Shown in pieces: positions 35,874-45,825 of a stretch of 64,000 nt of DNA. The DNA comes from Dyella flagellata. GTDB lineage: Bacteria > Pseudomonadota > Gammaproteobacteria > Xanthomonadales > Rhodanobacteraceae. The stretch spans positions 1 to 64,000 of the forward strand of contig NZ_BSOA01000014.1 of NCBI RefSeq assembly GCF_030160275.1. The letters run 5' to 3'. Position 1 is the stretch's first letter. Each line of letters begins with the position of its first letter. The notes below the pieces were generated by a model. The model did not search any database. It worked only from the letters and a program-made list of their open reading frames with translations, and was not told where the DNA came from. The translations under genes were made by a program, and so were the position numbers.

Positions 35874-36500
35874 GACCGAAAGCAACAGCTTGCCGGCAAT
35901 ACCCCACATCACCAGCGCGATCAGCACGTCCAGTACGCGCCACGCCAACGGCTTGCGAAACAGCGGCGCGAGCAAGCGCGCCCCATAGGCCAGAGCGAAG
36001 AACCAGATGAAGGAAGCCGTCGCCGCGCCGATGGCGAACAGCGTGCGTGGGCCCGGTACCGGCCAGGCCGAGGCGAGGCTGCCGATCAGCAGCACGGTAT
36101 CCAGATAGACGTGCGGATTGAGCCAGGTGAAGCCGGCGCAGGTGGCCAACACCTTCCACAGGCTGGCGGCGTTGCCGTGCGTATCGGGAGTAAGCACTTC
36201 GGGATGGAATGCGCGACGCAGTGCCTTGACGCCATACCACGCCAGCACCAATGCGCCGGCACAAGCCACCACAGCCAGCATATGCGGGTGCTGGCCAATG
36301 GCGACGCCTAGCCCTCCCACGCCAGCGGCAATCAGCGCCGCGTCAGAAAGCGCACAGAACAGTGCTACCGGAAAGCGATGTGATTGCAACAGGCCTTGCC
36401 GCAGCACGAAAGCGTTCTGCGCGCCGATGGCGATGATCAACGAGGCGCCGAGCAGCAAGCCGGCAAGCAAAGGGGCCTGAGCTGACGTTGTCGCGATCAA
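35859..36500 (-). CDS. LysE/ArgO family amino-acid exporter
   Basis: This 213-residue protein has about six membrane helices. [24 protein letters not shown] is the family signature, followed by [17 protein letters not shown] and [17 protein letters not shown]. It exports basic or other amino acids. I chose TTG at 36500: AAGGAG lies 8 bases upstream, inside the end of the glutamate-cysteine ligase gene, and TTG overlaps its TGA stop. The last three residues GML and the stop codon are provided by the MITE-like repeat. Confidence 0.85.
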   Translation of the reverse strand: MIATTSAQAPLLAGLLLGASLIIAIGAQNAFVLRQGLLQSHRFPVALFCALSDAALIAAGVGGLGVAIGQHPHMLAVVACAGALVLAWYGVKALRRAFHPEVLTPDTHGNAASLWKVLATCAGFTWLNPHVYLDTVLLIGSLASAWPVPGPRTLFAIGAATASFIWFFALAYGARLLAPLFRKPLAWRVLDVLIALVMWGIAGKLLLSVLGML

Positions 36501-37864
36501 TAGGCGAACTCCTTGAAGATGGGATCCACGCTGCCTTTCCACGCGCCGTGGAACAGCTCCAGCTTGCGTTCTGCGGGCGTCTGACCAGCTTCGACGATTT
36601 CGATCAGCGGTTCAAGGAAGACGCTCTCGTTCGCGCCATTGCGATTGAGCCGGTTGCGGCGCTTCAAGCCGTGCGCGGCAATTTGCAATGCTTCGCGGGC
36701 CAGGTCGCGCACGGTGCCATGGCGGAATGGCAGCTTCAGCGCATGCTTGGGTACTCCGTCGCGCAACGCATGGCGCTCTTCGCGACTGAAATCCTTCACC
36801 AGATCCCATGCCGCGTTGAGGGCGTCATCGTCGTAGAGCAGCCCGACCCATAGCGCGGGAAGCGCGCACAGGCGATTCCACGGACCGCCGTCAGCACCGC
36901 GCATTTCCAGGTATTGCTTCAGCCGCACTTCCGGAAAGGCGGTGGTGAGGTGATCGCCCCAGTCTTTCATCGTGGCACGCGTGCCGGGCAGCTCGTCGAG
37001 CGTGCCGGCCATGAAGCGCTTGAAGTCCTTGCCTGCCAGGTCTACGTAGTGGCCGTCCTGGTAGCTGAAATACATGGGCACGTCGAGCATGTAGTCGACG
37101 TAGCGCTCGTAGCCGAAGCCCGCGTCGAACACGAAATCGAGCATGCCGGTGCGATCCGCATCGGTGTCCGTCCACACGTTTGAGCGATAGGAGAGATAAC
37201 CATTGGGCTTGCCGTCCGTGAACGGCGAATCGGCGAACAGCGCGGTGGCGATCGGCTGCAAGGCAAGGCTGGTGCGGAACTTGCGCACCATGTCGCCTTC
37301 GCTTTCGAAATCCAGGTTGACCTGCACGGTGCAGGTGCGCGTCATCATGTCCAGGCCGAGCGAGCCGACCTTGGGCATGTATTCGCGCATGATCTTGTAG
37401 CGGCCCTTGGGCATCCATGGCATCTCGTCGCGGCGCCATTTGGGCTGGAAGCCCATGCCGAAGAAGCCCAGGCCCAGCTCGTCGGCCACGGAGCGTACTT
37501 CTTCCAGGTGGGTGTTCACTTCCAGGCAGGTCTGGTGGATGGTTTCCAGCGGCGCCCCGGACAGCTCCAGCTGACCGGCCGGTTCCAGCGTTATGTTGGC
37601 CTTGTCGCGCATCAATGCCACTGGCACTTCGCCTTCCCGGGCCATTTCCCAGCCATGCCGCGTGGCGATGCCCTCCAGCAAGGCGCGTATGCCGTGCTCG
37701 CCCTCGAACGCAGGTGGGCGAAGGTCGTCCATGCGAAAGCCGAATTTTTCGTGCTCGGTGCCGATGCGCCAGGCGTCACGCGGCTTCTCGCCGGCGGCCA
37801 GGTAGTCGATCAGTTGCTGGCGGCCGTAGATCGGGGTGCTTTTGACGGCACTGGGTATGGACAC
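36497..37864 (-). CDS. gshA: Glutamate-cysteine ligase (plant/proteobacterial GCS2 type)
   Basis: This 455-residue enzyme catalyses the first step of glutathione synthesis. [12 protein letters not shown] (metal/ATP site), [54 protein letters not shown] and [16 protein letters not shown] are typical of the redox-regulated plant-type enzyme found in alpha- and some gammaproteobacteria. It is coupled by overlap to a LysE-type exporter, which is an uncommon partner. Confidence 0.92.
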   Translation of the reverse strand: MSIPSAVKSTPIYGRQQLIDYLAAGEKPRDAWRIGTEHEKFGFRMDDLRPPAFEGEHGIRALLEGIATRHGWEMAREGEVPVALMRDKANITLEPAGQLELSGAPLETIHQTCLEVNTHLEEVRSVADELGLGFFGMGFQPKWRRDEMPWMPKGRYKIMREYMPKVGSLGLDMMTRTCTVQVNLDFESEGDMVRKFRTSLALQPIATALFADSPFTDGKPNGYLSYRSNVWTDTDADRTGMLDFVFDAGFGYERYVDYMLDVPMYFSYQDGHYVDLAGKDFKRFMAGTLDELPGTRATMKDWGDHLTTAFPEVRLKQYLEMRGADGGPWNRLCALPALWVGLLYDDDALNAAWDLVKDFSREERHALRDGVPKHALKLPFRHGTVRDLAREALQIAAHGLKRRNRLNRNGANESVFLEPLIEIVEAGQTPAERKLELFHGAWKGSVDPIFKEFAY

Positions 37865-38022
37865 GGGGCAAGCCTCACGGGGATAGCCCCCGACTATGGA
37901 GGCTCAACATCGCCGCGAAAAGGGGGTGTCGGAAAAAAATTGTACGTGACAGTACAGCTACGGCACGGGGCCTGGAAAGAGGGCCGGGACCAGCGCAATC
38001 CCCCGCGGCGCGCCGTCAGTCC

Positions 38023-39513
38023 TTACGGTGGAAACGCCACCCGCATCCGCGCACCTGTCCCTTCCTGCGCATCCAGGATGTCGAACCGCGCGTGGTGGCC
38101 GCGCGCGATCTCCTCGACGATCGCCAGTCCCAGGCCACTGCTTTGGCCATCGCTGCCTGCCGCACGATAGAAGCGTTCGCGCACGCGTTCACGTTCGGCC
38201 GTAGGAATGCCTGGGCCGCTGTCCTCCACCTCCAGATAAGGCGCGCCGCCGCTCCGTCCGCAGCGCAGCGTGATACGGCCGCTCTCGGGTGTGTGACGGA
38301 TCGCGTTGTCGACCAGGTTGATCAACAGCTCGTGCAGCAGCCAATGGACACCGTGGACATGCGCCGGCGCGCACTCTGCACCCAGGTCGATGTTGCGGGC
38401 GATGGCGCGATCGAGCATGGAATCGGCCACCGAGCCGATCAGTGTTTCCAGCTGCACGTCGGTGAAGTCGCCGGGACTGTGTGCCGAAGGCTCGGCGCGC
38501 GCGAGTGCGAGCAATTGGTTGGCGGTATGCGCCAGGCGATCCACACTGTTGTACAGACGGGCAATGCGTTCTTGCTGCGCCTCGTCGCCGGTTTCGCTGG
38601 CCAATACTTCCAGTTGCGCTTTCAAGCCCGAGAGCGGCGTGCGCAGTTGGTGTGCGGCGTTGGTAAGGAAGTGCTGCTGAGCCTGTGCGGCGGTACGCAC
38701 TGTCCCCAGCAGGGTGTTGAGCGATTGCACCAGAGGGCGTACTTCGCTGGGCACGGGCGCCACCGCCAGGGGCTGCAGCGATTGCGGCTGGCGTTGCGCG
38801 ATCCGCTCGCCCAGGCGATTGATCGGGCGCAAGGCAACGGTGATGCCGAACAGGCATACGCCGAGCACCAACAGCAACTGGATGCCGTCGCTTACGCCGA
38901 TGACGGTGTCCAGCCGGCGCACCGCGCGATCGCGCCGATGCATGGTCTCGCCTACGCTGACAATCACCGGCTGGCCGCTGACCTGCGTGCGGTAGCTGAC
39001 GATGCGCAGCGGCAGCTGCTTGTAGACCGCGTCCTCGTAGCTGAAGCCGTTGCCGACGCCGCCCTGGGCGATCGGCAGGCCTTGATCGCCGGCCACGGTG
39101 CGCCCATCCGGCAGATTCACCCGATAAACGACGCTTTCCCGTCCACCTGGAAACAGATGCGTCCAGATCGATGGCCGGCCGTCAGGCTCGAAGCGCAGCG
39201 GCAGTTTGTCGTGATCACCCGAGTCATCTGCGGAAGGCGGCGGGGGGGGCGCGCCGGGGGGATGCATCGGCAGGAAGCCGGGATCGGGTTTTTCCAGATG
39301 AACTTGCCCGTCAGCCCCGCGGTTCAGATGGGCCGCGATGGCCAGCACTGTGTGCGAAAGGGTACGGTCGAAAGCGTTATACAGCGGCGTCACGTAGGTA
39401 CGATGGTCCGCCCATACGCTGGCCACCAGCAGCAGCACCAGTGGCAGCAGCAGATAGCCAAGCAAGCGCCCACGGATGCTTGGCGCGCGTCGGGGTTTGG
39501 AGCCTACGGACAT
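38023..39513 (-). CDS. Sensor histidine kinase (QseC/PmrB-like)
   Basis: This 496-residue membrane kinase has a first helix near residues 15-33, a periplasmic region, a second helix near LLLVLGVCLFGITVAL, a HAMP-like linker, the dimerisation His in NAAHQLRTPLSG, NLVDNAIRHTPESG (N box), DSGPGIPTAERERVRERFYRA (G1/F) and SSGLGLAIV (G2). The periplasmic part contains PPGAPPPPPSADD, encoded by a G8 tract on the plus strand. It is 14 bp after the regulator gene; the pair forms one unit. Confidence 0.92.
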   Translation of the reverse strand: MSVGSKPRRAPSIRGRLLGYLLLPLVLLLVASVWADHRTYVTPLYNAFDRTLSHTVLAIAAHLNRGADGQVHLEKPDPGFLPMHPPGAPPPPPSADDSGDHDKLPLRFEPDGRPSIWTHLFPGGRESVVYRVNLPDGRTVAGDQGLPIAQGGVGNGFSYEDAVYKQLPLRIVSYRTQVSGQPVIVSVGETMHRRDRAVRRLDTVIGVSDGIQLLLVLGVCLFGITVALRPINRLGERIAQRQPQSLQPLAVAPVPSEVRPLVQSLNTLLGTVRTAAQAQQHFLTNAAHQLRTPLSGLKAQLEVLASETGDEAQQERIARLYNSVDRLAHTANQLLALARAEPSAHSPGDFTDVQLETLIGSVADSMLDRAIARNIDLGAECAPAHVHGVHWLLHELLINLVDNAIRHTPESGRITLRCGRSGGAPYLEVEDSGPGIPTAERERVRERFYRAAGSDGQSSGLGLAIVEEIARGHHARFDILDAQEGTGARMRVAFPP

Positions 39514-39527
39514 TTGCCGTTTAAGCG

Positions 39528-40193
39528 TTATGCGTCATCGAGGCGATAGCCCAGGCCACGGATGCCGCGCACTGTGGCCGCCTCGCCGAGTTTTGCGCGC
39601 AAGCGCGATACATGCACTTCGATCGCGTTGCCGGAAATCTCCTCGTCCCAGCTCACGATGGCCTGGATCAAACGTTCCTTGCTCACCACCCGACCACTGT
39701 GGTGAGCAAGGCATTCGAGAATCGACCATTCGCGCCGGGTGAGTTCCAGTGCGCGCCCCGCGTCGTCGATCGCGCGGCGGCCGGCCAAGTCGATGCGCAG
39801 GCGACCCACCAGCATTTCGTTGGCGGTGGCAGCGGTGGCGCGGCGAATCAGCGCACGGCAGCGAGCGGCCAGTTCCGGCAAGGCGAACGGTTTGACCAGG
39901 TAATCGTCCGCACCCAGGTCCAGCGCGTTGACGCGATCGTCCAGTCCGTCTCGTGCCGTCACTATCAGCAGCGGCAACGAGCTGCCATCGCGGCGCAAGC
40001 GGCGTACCAGCGTAAAGCCGTCTTCGCCCGGCAGGCCCAGATCCACGATGGCGAGGTCGTAATGGGTGGTATCCAGGCGGGATTGGACGGATTCGGCATC
40101 GCCCACGGCATCCACCACGTAGCCGGCGCCAGCCAGGCCACGCACGATGGCATCGGAAACCAGCGGATCGTCTTCAACTAGCAGTATGCGCAT
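39528..40193 (-). CDS. OmpR-family response regulator (QseB-like)
   Basis: This 221-residue regulator has a receiver domain (EDD near the start, phospho-Asp in AIVDLGLPGEDG, Thr in IVTARDG, Lys in LVKPFALPEL) and a C-terminal winged helix (ELTRREWSILECLAHHSGRVVSKERL, NAIEVHVSRLRAKL, GIRGLGYRL). It partners the kinase at 38023-39513. No target is indicated by neighbours. Confidence 0.93.
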   Translation of the reverse strand: MRILLVEDDPLVSDAIVRGLAGAGYVVDAVGDAESVQSRLDTTHYDLAIVDLGLPGEDGFTLVRRLRRDGSSLPLLIVTARDGLDDRVNALDLGADDYLVKPFALPELAARCRALIRRATAATANEMLVGRLRIDLAGRRAIDDAGRALELTRREWSILECLAHHSGRVVSKERLIQAIVSWDEEISGNAIEVHVSRLRAKLGEAATVRGIRGLGYRLDDA

Positions 40194-40329
40194 ACGACGG
40201 TAAGTGTCCGGGATCGGAAGATCGTATCAGCTAATGCCGTTTTGTTCTGTCATGCAATATGGCCAGATGGAGCCGCCAATAAGCAGCAAGCTACACTTAG
40301 GCGCTCCCCATTTTTCAGCGCTGGTTCCC

Positions 40330-40671
40330 ATGTCAGATATCCCCGCCTGCCCCCTTTGCGGCAGGGAACATACCTATCCCGATGGCGAGATCTATATCTG
40401 CCCGGACTGCGGGCACGAGTGGCCACAGCGCGAGGCAGCCAGCGAGGAAGCTCGGCTGGTAGTGCGGGATGTGCATGGCAACGCGCTGCAGAACGGCGAC
40501 AGCGTCATCGTGATCAAGGATCTGAAGGTGAAGGGTGCGTCAATGCCGCTCAAGCAGGGTACGGTGATCCGCAATATCCGCCTGGTCGAGGGTGACGCGG
40601 AGCACATCGAAGGCCACTCCGACAAGATCAAGGATCTGGTGCTCAAGGTCTGCTTCTTGAAGAAGACGTAA
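40330..40671 (+). CDS. yjdM: Zinc-ribbon alkylphosphonate-type protein YjdM/PhnA
   Basis: This 113-residue protein has an N-terminal zinc ribbon (CPLCGREHTYPDGEIYICPDCGHEW) and a C-terminal YjdM domain (DVHGNALQNGDSVIVIKDLKVKGASMPLKQGTVIRNIRLV). The family was named for phosphonate use, but its role is unclear. The ATG at 40330 starts the ribbon; the longer frame from 40204 has no similarity. It converges on rho across a strong terminator. Confidence 0.93.
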   Translation: MSDIPACPLCGREHTYPDGEIYICPDCGHEWPQREAASEEARLVVRDVHGNALQNGDSVIVIKDLKVKGASMPLKQGTVIRNIRLVEGDAEHIEGHSDKIKDLVLKVCFLKKT

Positions 40672-40703
40672 CCCTCCGGCAAGCAGCATCTTCAAGCTGT
40701 CCA

Positions 40704-40738
40704 AACAAGAAGGCCGCCCGGAAGGCGGCCTTCTTGTT
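40704..40738. terminator. Bidirectional intrinsic terminator between yjdM and rho
   Basis: A nearly perfect stem of 15 bp (40704-40718 with 40724-40738) has A-rich and T-rich edges on both sides, so it can end transcripts from yjdM and from rho. Confidence 0.88.
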
Positions 40739-40754
40739 GCGTCTTTCGCAACGC

Positions 40755-42512
40755 TCAACGCTTCATCGAGTTGAAGAACTCATCGTTCGACTTGGTGTTC
40801 TTCATCTTGTCGAGCATGAACTCCATTGCAGCCAGTTCATCCATCGGATGCAGCAGCTTGCGCAAGATCCAGATCTTGGCGAGCAGGTCCGGATCGATCA
40901 GCAGATCCTCGCGGCGCGTACCGGAGCGGTTGATGTCGATGGCCGGATAGACGCGTTTTTCGGAGATGCGGCGGGACAGGTGCACTTCCATGTTGCCGGT
41001 GCCCTTGAACTCTTCGTAGATCACCTCGTCCATCTTGCTGCCGGTATCGATCAGGGCAGTGGCGATGATGGTGAGCGAACCGCCTTCTTCCACGTTGCGC
41101 GCGGCGCCGAAAAAGCGCTTCGGACGCTGCAGCGCATTGGCATCCACACCGCCGGTAAGCACCTTGCCGGAGCTGGGCACCACGGTGTTGTAGGCACGGG
41201 CCAGGCGCGTGATCGAGTCCAGCAGGATGACCACGTCCTTCTTGTGCTCGACCAGCCGCTTGGCGCGCTCGATCACCATTTCGGCGACCTGCACGTGGCG
41301 CACGGCCGGCTCATCGAAGGTGGAGCTGATGACCTCGGCGCGCACGGTGCGCGCGATTTCCGTCACTTCTTCCGGGCGCTCGTCGACCAGCAGGATGATC
41401 AGGTGCACGTCCGGATGGTTGTACTGGATCGCATGCGCGACGTTCTGCAGCATCATGGTCTTGCCGGACTTCGGCTGCGACACGATCAGCCCGCGCTGGC
41501 CGCGGCCGATCGGCGCGACCAGATCCAGGATGCGCCCAGTGATGTCTTCGGTCGAACCATTGCCGCGTTCGAGTCGGAACGCCTTGCGCGGGAACAGTGG
41601 CGTCAGGTTCTCGAACAGCATCTTGTTCTTCGATGCTTCCGGCGGATCGCCGTTGATGTCGTCCACCTTGAGCAGCGCGAAGTAGCGCTCGCCTTCCTTC
41701 GGATGACGCACGCGTCCGGTGATGTAGTCGCCGGTGCGCAGGTTGAAGCGGCGGATCTGGCTGGGCGACACGTAGATGTCGTCCGGGCCGGCCAGGTAGG
41801 ACTCGTCGGCCGAGCGCAGGAAGCCGAAGCCGTCCTGCAGGATTTCCAGCACGCCTTCGGCCCAGATGCCTCCGCCCGAGCGGGCGTGGGCTTTGAGGAT
41901 GTTGAAGATCACGTCCTGGCGACGCTGGCGGGCGACGCCTTCCTGGATGCCGAGGGACTCGGCGAACTCCAGCAATTGGAGCGGATTCTTGCGCTTCAGC
42001 TCAGTGAGATTGATGACGCGATCATTGCTGCCGATATCGGCATTTTCGTCGTCCACCGGCAGGCCGTGCGGATTGCGCGGCTGGCCGCCGCCCTGGCCCG
42101 GCGGGCGTTGGCCGCGTTCGTGGCGGCGACGGCGGTTGCGATCGTTGCGGTCATTGCGGCGGTCGTTGCCGCCCTGGTATCCCTGGCCCTGGTTCTGCGA
42201 CTGGCCACCGCCGTTGCCGTTACCGCCTGGTGTGTTTTCGCGGGCTTCAGGCGCCTCGGCGCCGCTCTGGCCGCCGCCATAGCGCAGCGGCTCCTGGGTA
42301 GGCGGCGGCGCTTCGGAGCGTGTTTCGGCAGGAGCCGTGGGGCGCTCGGCGTATTCGGTCCGCCCTTCGGCAGGCCTCTCGGTGGCGGGACGGGCCTCGC
42401 CGGCCGCCGCACTGGACCGGCGGGGCGAACGAGTACGGGTAGGCGTTTCACTCACAGGCTTGGAGTCGGCGCGGATGGCGTCGGAAGAATCTTTGCTTTC
42501 GATATCGGACAC
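40755..42512 (-). CDS. rho: Transcription termination factor Rho with long disordered N-terminal extension
   Basis: This 585-residue RNA-dependent ATPase helicase terminates transcription. The core has [22 protein letters not shown], the cold-shock RNA-binding fold ([23 protein letters not shown]), Walker A SQPKSGKT, Walker [17 protein letters not shown] and the Q/R loops near [16 protein letters not shown]. About 165 residues precede this core and are rich in Arg, Asn, Gln, Gly and Pro ([35 protein letters not shown]). GTG at 42512 is preferred, with GAGG 7 bases upstream; TTG two codons earlier is too close to it. The trxA-rho order is typical of Xanthomonadales. Confidence 0.95.
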   Translation of the reverse strand: MSDIESKDSSDAIRADSKPVSETPTRTRSPRRSSAAAGEARPATERPAEGRTEYAERPTAPAETRSEAPPPTQEPLRYGGGQSGAEAPEARENTPGGNGNGGGQSQNQGQGYQGGNDRRNDRNDRNRRRRHERGQRPPGQGGGQPRNPHGLPVDDENADIGSNDRVINLTELKRKNPLQLLEFAESLGIQEGVARQRRQDVIFNILKAHARSGGGIWAEGVLEILQDGFGFLRSADESYLAGPDDIYVSPSQIRRFNLRTGDYITGRVRHPKEGERYFALLKVDDINGDPPEASKNKMLFENLTPLFPRKAFRLERGNGSTEDITGRILDLVAPIGRGQRGLIVSQPKSGKTMMLQNVAHAIQYNHPDVHLIILLVDERPEEVTEIARTVRAEVISSTFDEPAVRHVQVAEMVIERAKRLVEHKKDVVILLDSITRLARAYNTVVPSSGKVLTGGVDANALQRPKRFFGAARNVEEGGSLTIIATALIDTGSKMDEVIYEEFKGTGNMEVHLSRRISEKRVYPAIDINRSGTRREDLLIDPDLLAKIWILRKLLHPMDELAAMEFMLDKMKNTKSNDEFFNSMKR

Positions 42513-42668
42513 GGGCAAACCTCACGGGGCGCCGTTGATGACAGGAGGGAGGACGAGCGTTGCGCGGAATGCGCGAGAGGGCAGGACAGCCCCAACTGAA
42601 GAAGGAATCTAGCACCCGTCGCGCAGCGCCGTAAAGGGCGGCTGCAGCGACGGATTATACAGCAGTTA

Positions 42669-42995
42669 TCAGATCGCTTTGTCGATCAGCAGCTTGAGCT
42701 GCCCCTTGCTGACGGCACCGATCTGGGTGGCTTCCACCTTGCCGTTCTTGAACAAAAGCAGGGTGGGAATGCCGCGTACGGCATAGTCACGGGGCTTCTG
42801 CTGGTTATGGTCGATGTTCAGCTTTACCACCCGCAGCTTGCCCTGGTAATCCTTGGCCAGTTCATCCAATGCCGGGGCGATGGCCTTGCACGGCCCGCAC
42901 CATTCGGCCCAGAAATCGACCAGGACGGGGGTTTCGGACTTCAGCACTTCGTGCTCGAAGGTGTCATCGCTCACATGGGTAATCAGTTCGCTCAC
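42669..42995 (-). CDS. trxA: Thioredoxin 1
   Basis: This 108-residue thioredoxin has the active site WAEWCGPCK, the cis-Pro segment [12 protein letters not shown] and the usual length. The start is GTG at 42995 with GGAGA upstream; a frame that extends to 43274 is a non-homologous artefact over the promoter region. It stands upstream of rho on the same strand and divergent from rhlB, a conserved group. Confidence 0.95.
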   Translation of the reverse strand: MSELITHVSDDTFEHEVLKSETPVLVDFWAEWCGPCKAIAPALDELAKDYQGKLRVVKLNIDHNQQKPRDYAVRGIPTLLLFKNGKVEATQIGAVSKGQLKLLIDKAI

Positions 42996-43361
42996 CGTGG
43001 GTCTCCGGGGGTAAGGGGGTGTGGGGGGTAAGACCGCGTGCCGATCATCGGTTACACTAGCGAAGTGCCCAAGGGGCGCGGGGTCGATCCGGTCATGGTT
43101 CAGTGCCATTGCGGCATGCGTTCCATTCCAGCTCAAGTCGGGCCTCGATTCAAGCGATTCAAGGGCATCCACGGCAGTCTTAGCTGGCATAGGTGAAGTC
43201 GCTTCACCCGCCGTTTCACCTATGCCAGCGGGCTTTGCTGCGCCTTCGGCGCCCGCCATTGCAGCGCGCCGCACCTATCCACCCGTCCCAAGGTTGATCA
43301 AGACTAACTGCGGGACCGGGCCCAAGCGCTTGGTCGCCGGTCCTTACCAGATTCCCCTTTC
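42996..43361. other. Divergent intergenic region trxA-rhlB with a 15-bp inverted repeat
   Basis: I see no gene in these 366 bp. They contain a perfect inverted repeat (43183-43197 with 43215-43229; GCTGGCATAGGTGAA arm, 17-bp loop), followed by GC-rich sequence. Promoters for trxA and rhlB must lie here, but no box stands out. Confidence 0.7.
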
Positions 43362-45029
43362 ATGTCTCAAACAGTCCTTACCGAAACCTTCTTTACCCAA
43401 TTCGACTTGCATCCCCTGCTGCAGCAAGGCCTTGATGAGGCCGGCTTTGCACGCTGCACGCCGATCCAGGCGCTGACCCTGCCGATGGCGCTGACCGGCC
43501 GCGACGTTGCCGGCCAGGCCCAGACCGGCACCGGCAAGACCTGCGCCTTCCTGGTGGCGATGATGAACCGGCTCCTCACCCAGCCGGCCGTGGCCGAGCG
43601 CAAGGACTCCGATCCGCGCGCACTGGTGATCGCCCCCACGCGTGAACTGGCGATCCAGATCGAGAAAGACGCCAAGAACATCGGCCGTTACACCGGCCTG
43701 CGCACGGCGCTGATCTATGGCGGGGTCGACTACGACAAGCAGCGCCAATTGTTGAAGGATGGCTGCGACATCATCATCGCCACGCCCGGCCGCCTGCTCG
43801 ACTATTACAAGCAGAACGTGTTCGGCTTCAACGGCGTGGAAGTCATGGTGATCGACGAAGCCGACCGCATGTTCGACCTCGGCTTCATCAAGGACGTGCG
43901 CTTCATCTTCCGCCGCCTGCCGGTACGGGAACAGCGCCAGGTGCTGCTGTTCTCCGCCACGCTTTCGCACCGCGTGCTGGAGCTGGCCTACGAGCACATG
44001 CACAACGCCGAAAAGCTGGTGGTGGAAACGGATAACGTCACGGCCGACCGCGTGCGCCAACAGGTGTACTTCCCAGCCAAGGAAGAAAAGATGCCGTTGC
44101 TGCTCAACCTGCTTGAGCGCACCAAGGCCGAGCGCAGCATCATCTTCGTCAATACCAAGGCCGCCGCCGAGCGCATTACCGAGCGCGTGAAGCGCCAGGG
44201 CTACCGCGTCGGCGCGTTGTCCGGCGACGTGCCGCAGCTCAAGCGCCAGAAGCTGCTGCAGCGCTTCCAGGATGGTCAGCTCGACGTCCTGGTATGCACC
44301 GATGTTGCCGCGCGCGGCCTGCATATCCCCGCCGTCAGTCATGTATTCAACTACGACCTGCCGCAGGATGCCGAGGATTATGTCCACCGCATCGGCCGCA
44401 CCGCGCGCCTCGGCGCGGAAGGCGATGCGATCAGCTTCGCCTGCGATCTCTACGCGATGTCGCTGCCCGAGATCGAGACCTACATCGGCCAGAAGATTCC
44501 GGTGGCCAATCTCGAACCGGAACTGCTGGTGATGCCCACACCGAAGCAGATCGATCCTCAGTTCGCCGCCGAGGCCGCGGCGGACAGTGCGGCATTCGGC
44601 GACAAGGTGACCCCTCGCGGCGACAGCAAGCCCTCAGGCTCGCGCGGGCGTCGTGGCGGTCGCCAGGGCGAACACGCCGGTTCGTCCGAACAACGGCCGC
44701 GCCGTGACGATCGTCCGCGCAAACCGCGTGAGGAGCAGGGGGCGGACGCAAATAGCAGTGCTGCGCCTGTGACTCGGGCGCAAGCCGTCTCTGCAGCAGG
44801 GCACGAAGGCGCAAGTGGCGAAGGCAAGCGCCGCCGTCGTCGTGGCGGTCGCGGCCGTCGTCCCGCGGGTGCGGCACCGGCAGCGGAGGTGGCCGTCAAT
44901 CAGGTCAACGCGACGGGTAGCAGTCGTCCTTCGCGACAAGTGGTGGCGCAGTCGCCGTCGGGCGAGCCGCCGGCGCCGAAGAAAATCGGCTTCTTCCGTC
45001 GCCTGGCGCGCCTGTTCACCGGCAGCTGA
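43362..45029 (+). CDS. rhlB: DEAD-box ATP-dependent RNA helicase RhlB
   Basis: This 555-residue helicase has the Q motif (TPIQALTLP), [27 protein letters not shown] ([10 protein letters not shown]), [13 protein letters not shown] and HRIGRTAR. Residues after about 410 form a basic, Arg/Gly/Ala-rich tail typical of Xanthomonadales RhlB, ending with [16 protein letters not shown]. It unwinds structured RNA, often with the degradosome. It is next to trxA and rho. Confidence 0.94.
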   Translation: MSQTVLTETFFTQFDLHPLLQQGLDEAGFARCTPIQALTLPMALTGRDVAGQAQTGTGKTCAFLVAMMNRLLTQPAVAERKDSDPRALVIAPTRELAIQIEKDAKNIGRYTGLRTALIYGGVDYDKQRQLLKDGCDIIIATPGRLLDYYKQNVFGFNGVEVMVIDEADRMFDLGFIKDVRFIFRRLPVREQRQVLLFSATLSHRVLELAYEHMHNAEKLVVETDNVTADRVRQQVYFPAKEEKMPLLLNLLERTKAERSIIFVNTKAAAERITERVKRQGYRVGALSGDVPQLKRQKLLQRFQDGQLDVLVCTDVAARGLHIPAVSHVFNYDLPQDAEDYVHRIGRTARLGAEGDAISFACDLYAMSLPEIETYIGQKIPVANLEPELLVMPTPKQIDPQFAAEAAADSAAFGDKVTPRGDSKPSGSRGRRGGRQGEHAGSSEQRPRRDDRPRKPREEQGADANSSAAPVTRAQAVSAAGHEGASGEGKRRRRRGGRGRRPAGAAPAAEVAVNQVNATGSSRPSRQVVAQSPSGEPPAPKKIGFFRRLARLFTGS

Positions 45030-45031
45030 AC

Positions 45032-45103
45032 GCGTAGGCTGGGATGGCAATCCCAGCATCCGCATGCCGCGTGCAAAGCTGGGATTGTCATCCCAGCCTA
45101 CGC
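45032..45103. repeat. Type A palindromic repeat between rhlB and ftsE
   Basis: Arms GCGTAGGCTGGGA (45032-45044) and TCCCAGCCTACGC (45091-45103) are perfect reverse complements, with internal GGGAT/ATCCC stems. It stands 3 bp after rhlB and 45 bp before ftsE and may affect transcript ends. Confidence 0.85.
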
Positions 45104-45147
45104 ATCGCTTATCCTTGCGGCCATCCAATCAGGGTGACGGGGAACGC

Positions 45148-45825
45148 GTGATCCGCTTCGATCAAGTCAGCAAGCGTTATGAAGGGGGACACGAAGCCCT
45201 TTCGCAGCTTACGTTCGAAGTCGCCAAGGGCGAGATGGCGTTCGTGACCGGGCATTCCGGCGCGGGCAAGAGCACCTTGCTCAAGTTGCTCGCGCTGATC
45301 GAACGTCCCTCGCATGGGGTGGTCTCGCTCGACGGCCAGAATCTCTCCAAGATCGGTTCAAGCGGGATCCCCAGGCTGCGCCGCAGCTTGGGCATGGTGT
45401 TCCAGGATCATCGACTGCTGATGGATCGCAGCGTGTTCGCCAATGTCGAATTGCCACTGGTGATAGGCGGCGTTGCGCCGCTGGAGCGCGGCCGCCGGGT
45501 GCGCGCGGCGCTGGAAAAAGTCGGCTTGCTCGATTACGAACGGCAGTTGCCCGCCTCGCTGTCCACCGGCGAACAGCAGCGCGTGGGCATCGCGCGCGCC
45601 ATCGTGGCCAAGCCGAGCGTGCTGATCGCCGACGAACCTACCGGCAATCTCGATCCGCAGCTTGCTTTTGAAATCATGAGCCTGTTCGCCGAGTTCCAGC
45701 AGGTAGGTACGACCGTGCTGGTTGCCAGCCACGATCTGCCGCTGATCAAACGCGTGAAGAAGCGTGTGGTGGTGCTCGATCATGGCCGGCTGGTCGCCGA
45801 CGTTGCGGCGGAGGAAGTGCTATGA
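45148..45825 (+). CDS. ftsE: Cell division ATP-binding protein FtsE
   Basis: This 225-residue ABC ATPase works with FtsX to control septal peptidoglycan hydrolases. It has Walker A GHSGAGKST, Q-loop VFQDHRLL, signature LSTGEQQRVGIARA, Walker B VLIADEPTGNLD and switch ASHDL. The start is GTG at 45148; the frame before it runs through the type A repeat. It overlaps ftsX by 4 bp. Confidence 0.95.
   Translation: MIRFDQVSKRYEGGHEALSQLTFEVAKGEMAFVTGHSGAGKSTLLKLLALIERPSHGVVSLDGQNLSKIGSSGIPRLRRSLGMVFQDHRLLMDRSVFANVELPLVIGGVAPLERGRRVRAALEKVGLLDYERQLPASLSTGEQQRVGIARAIVAKPSVLIADEPTGNLDPQLAFEIMSLFAEFQQVGTTVLVASHDLPLIKRVKKRVVVLDHGRLVADVAAEEVL

Noticed and set aside
40734-42599. 621-codon open frame on the plus strand
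   Set aside because: It is antisense to rho and has no recognisable domain.
42996-43274. N-terminal extension of thioredoxin to 201 residues
   Set aside because: The extension has no homology and no good start, and thioredoxin with GTG at 42995 has a normal length and ribosome site.
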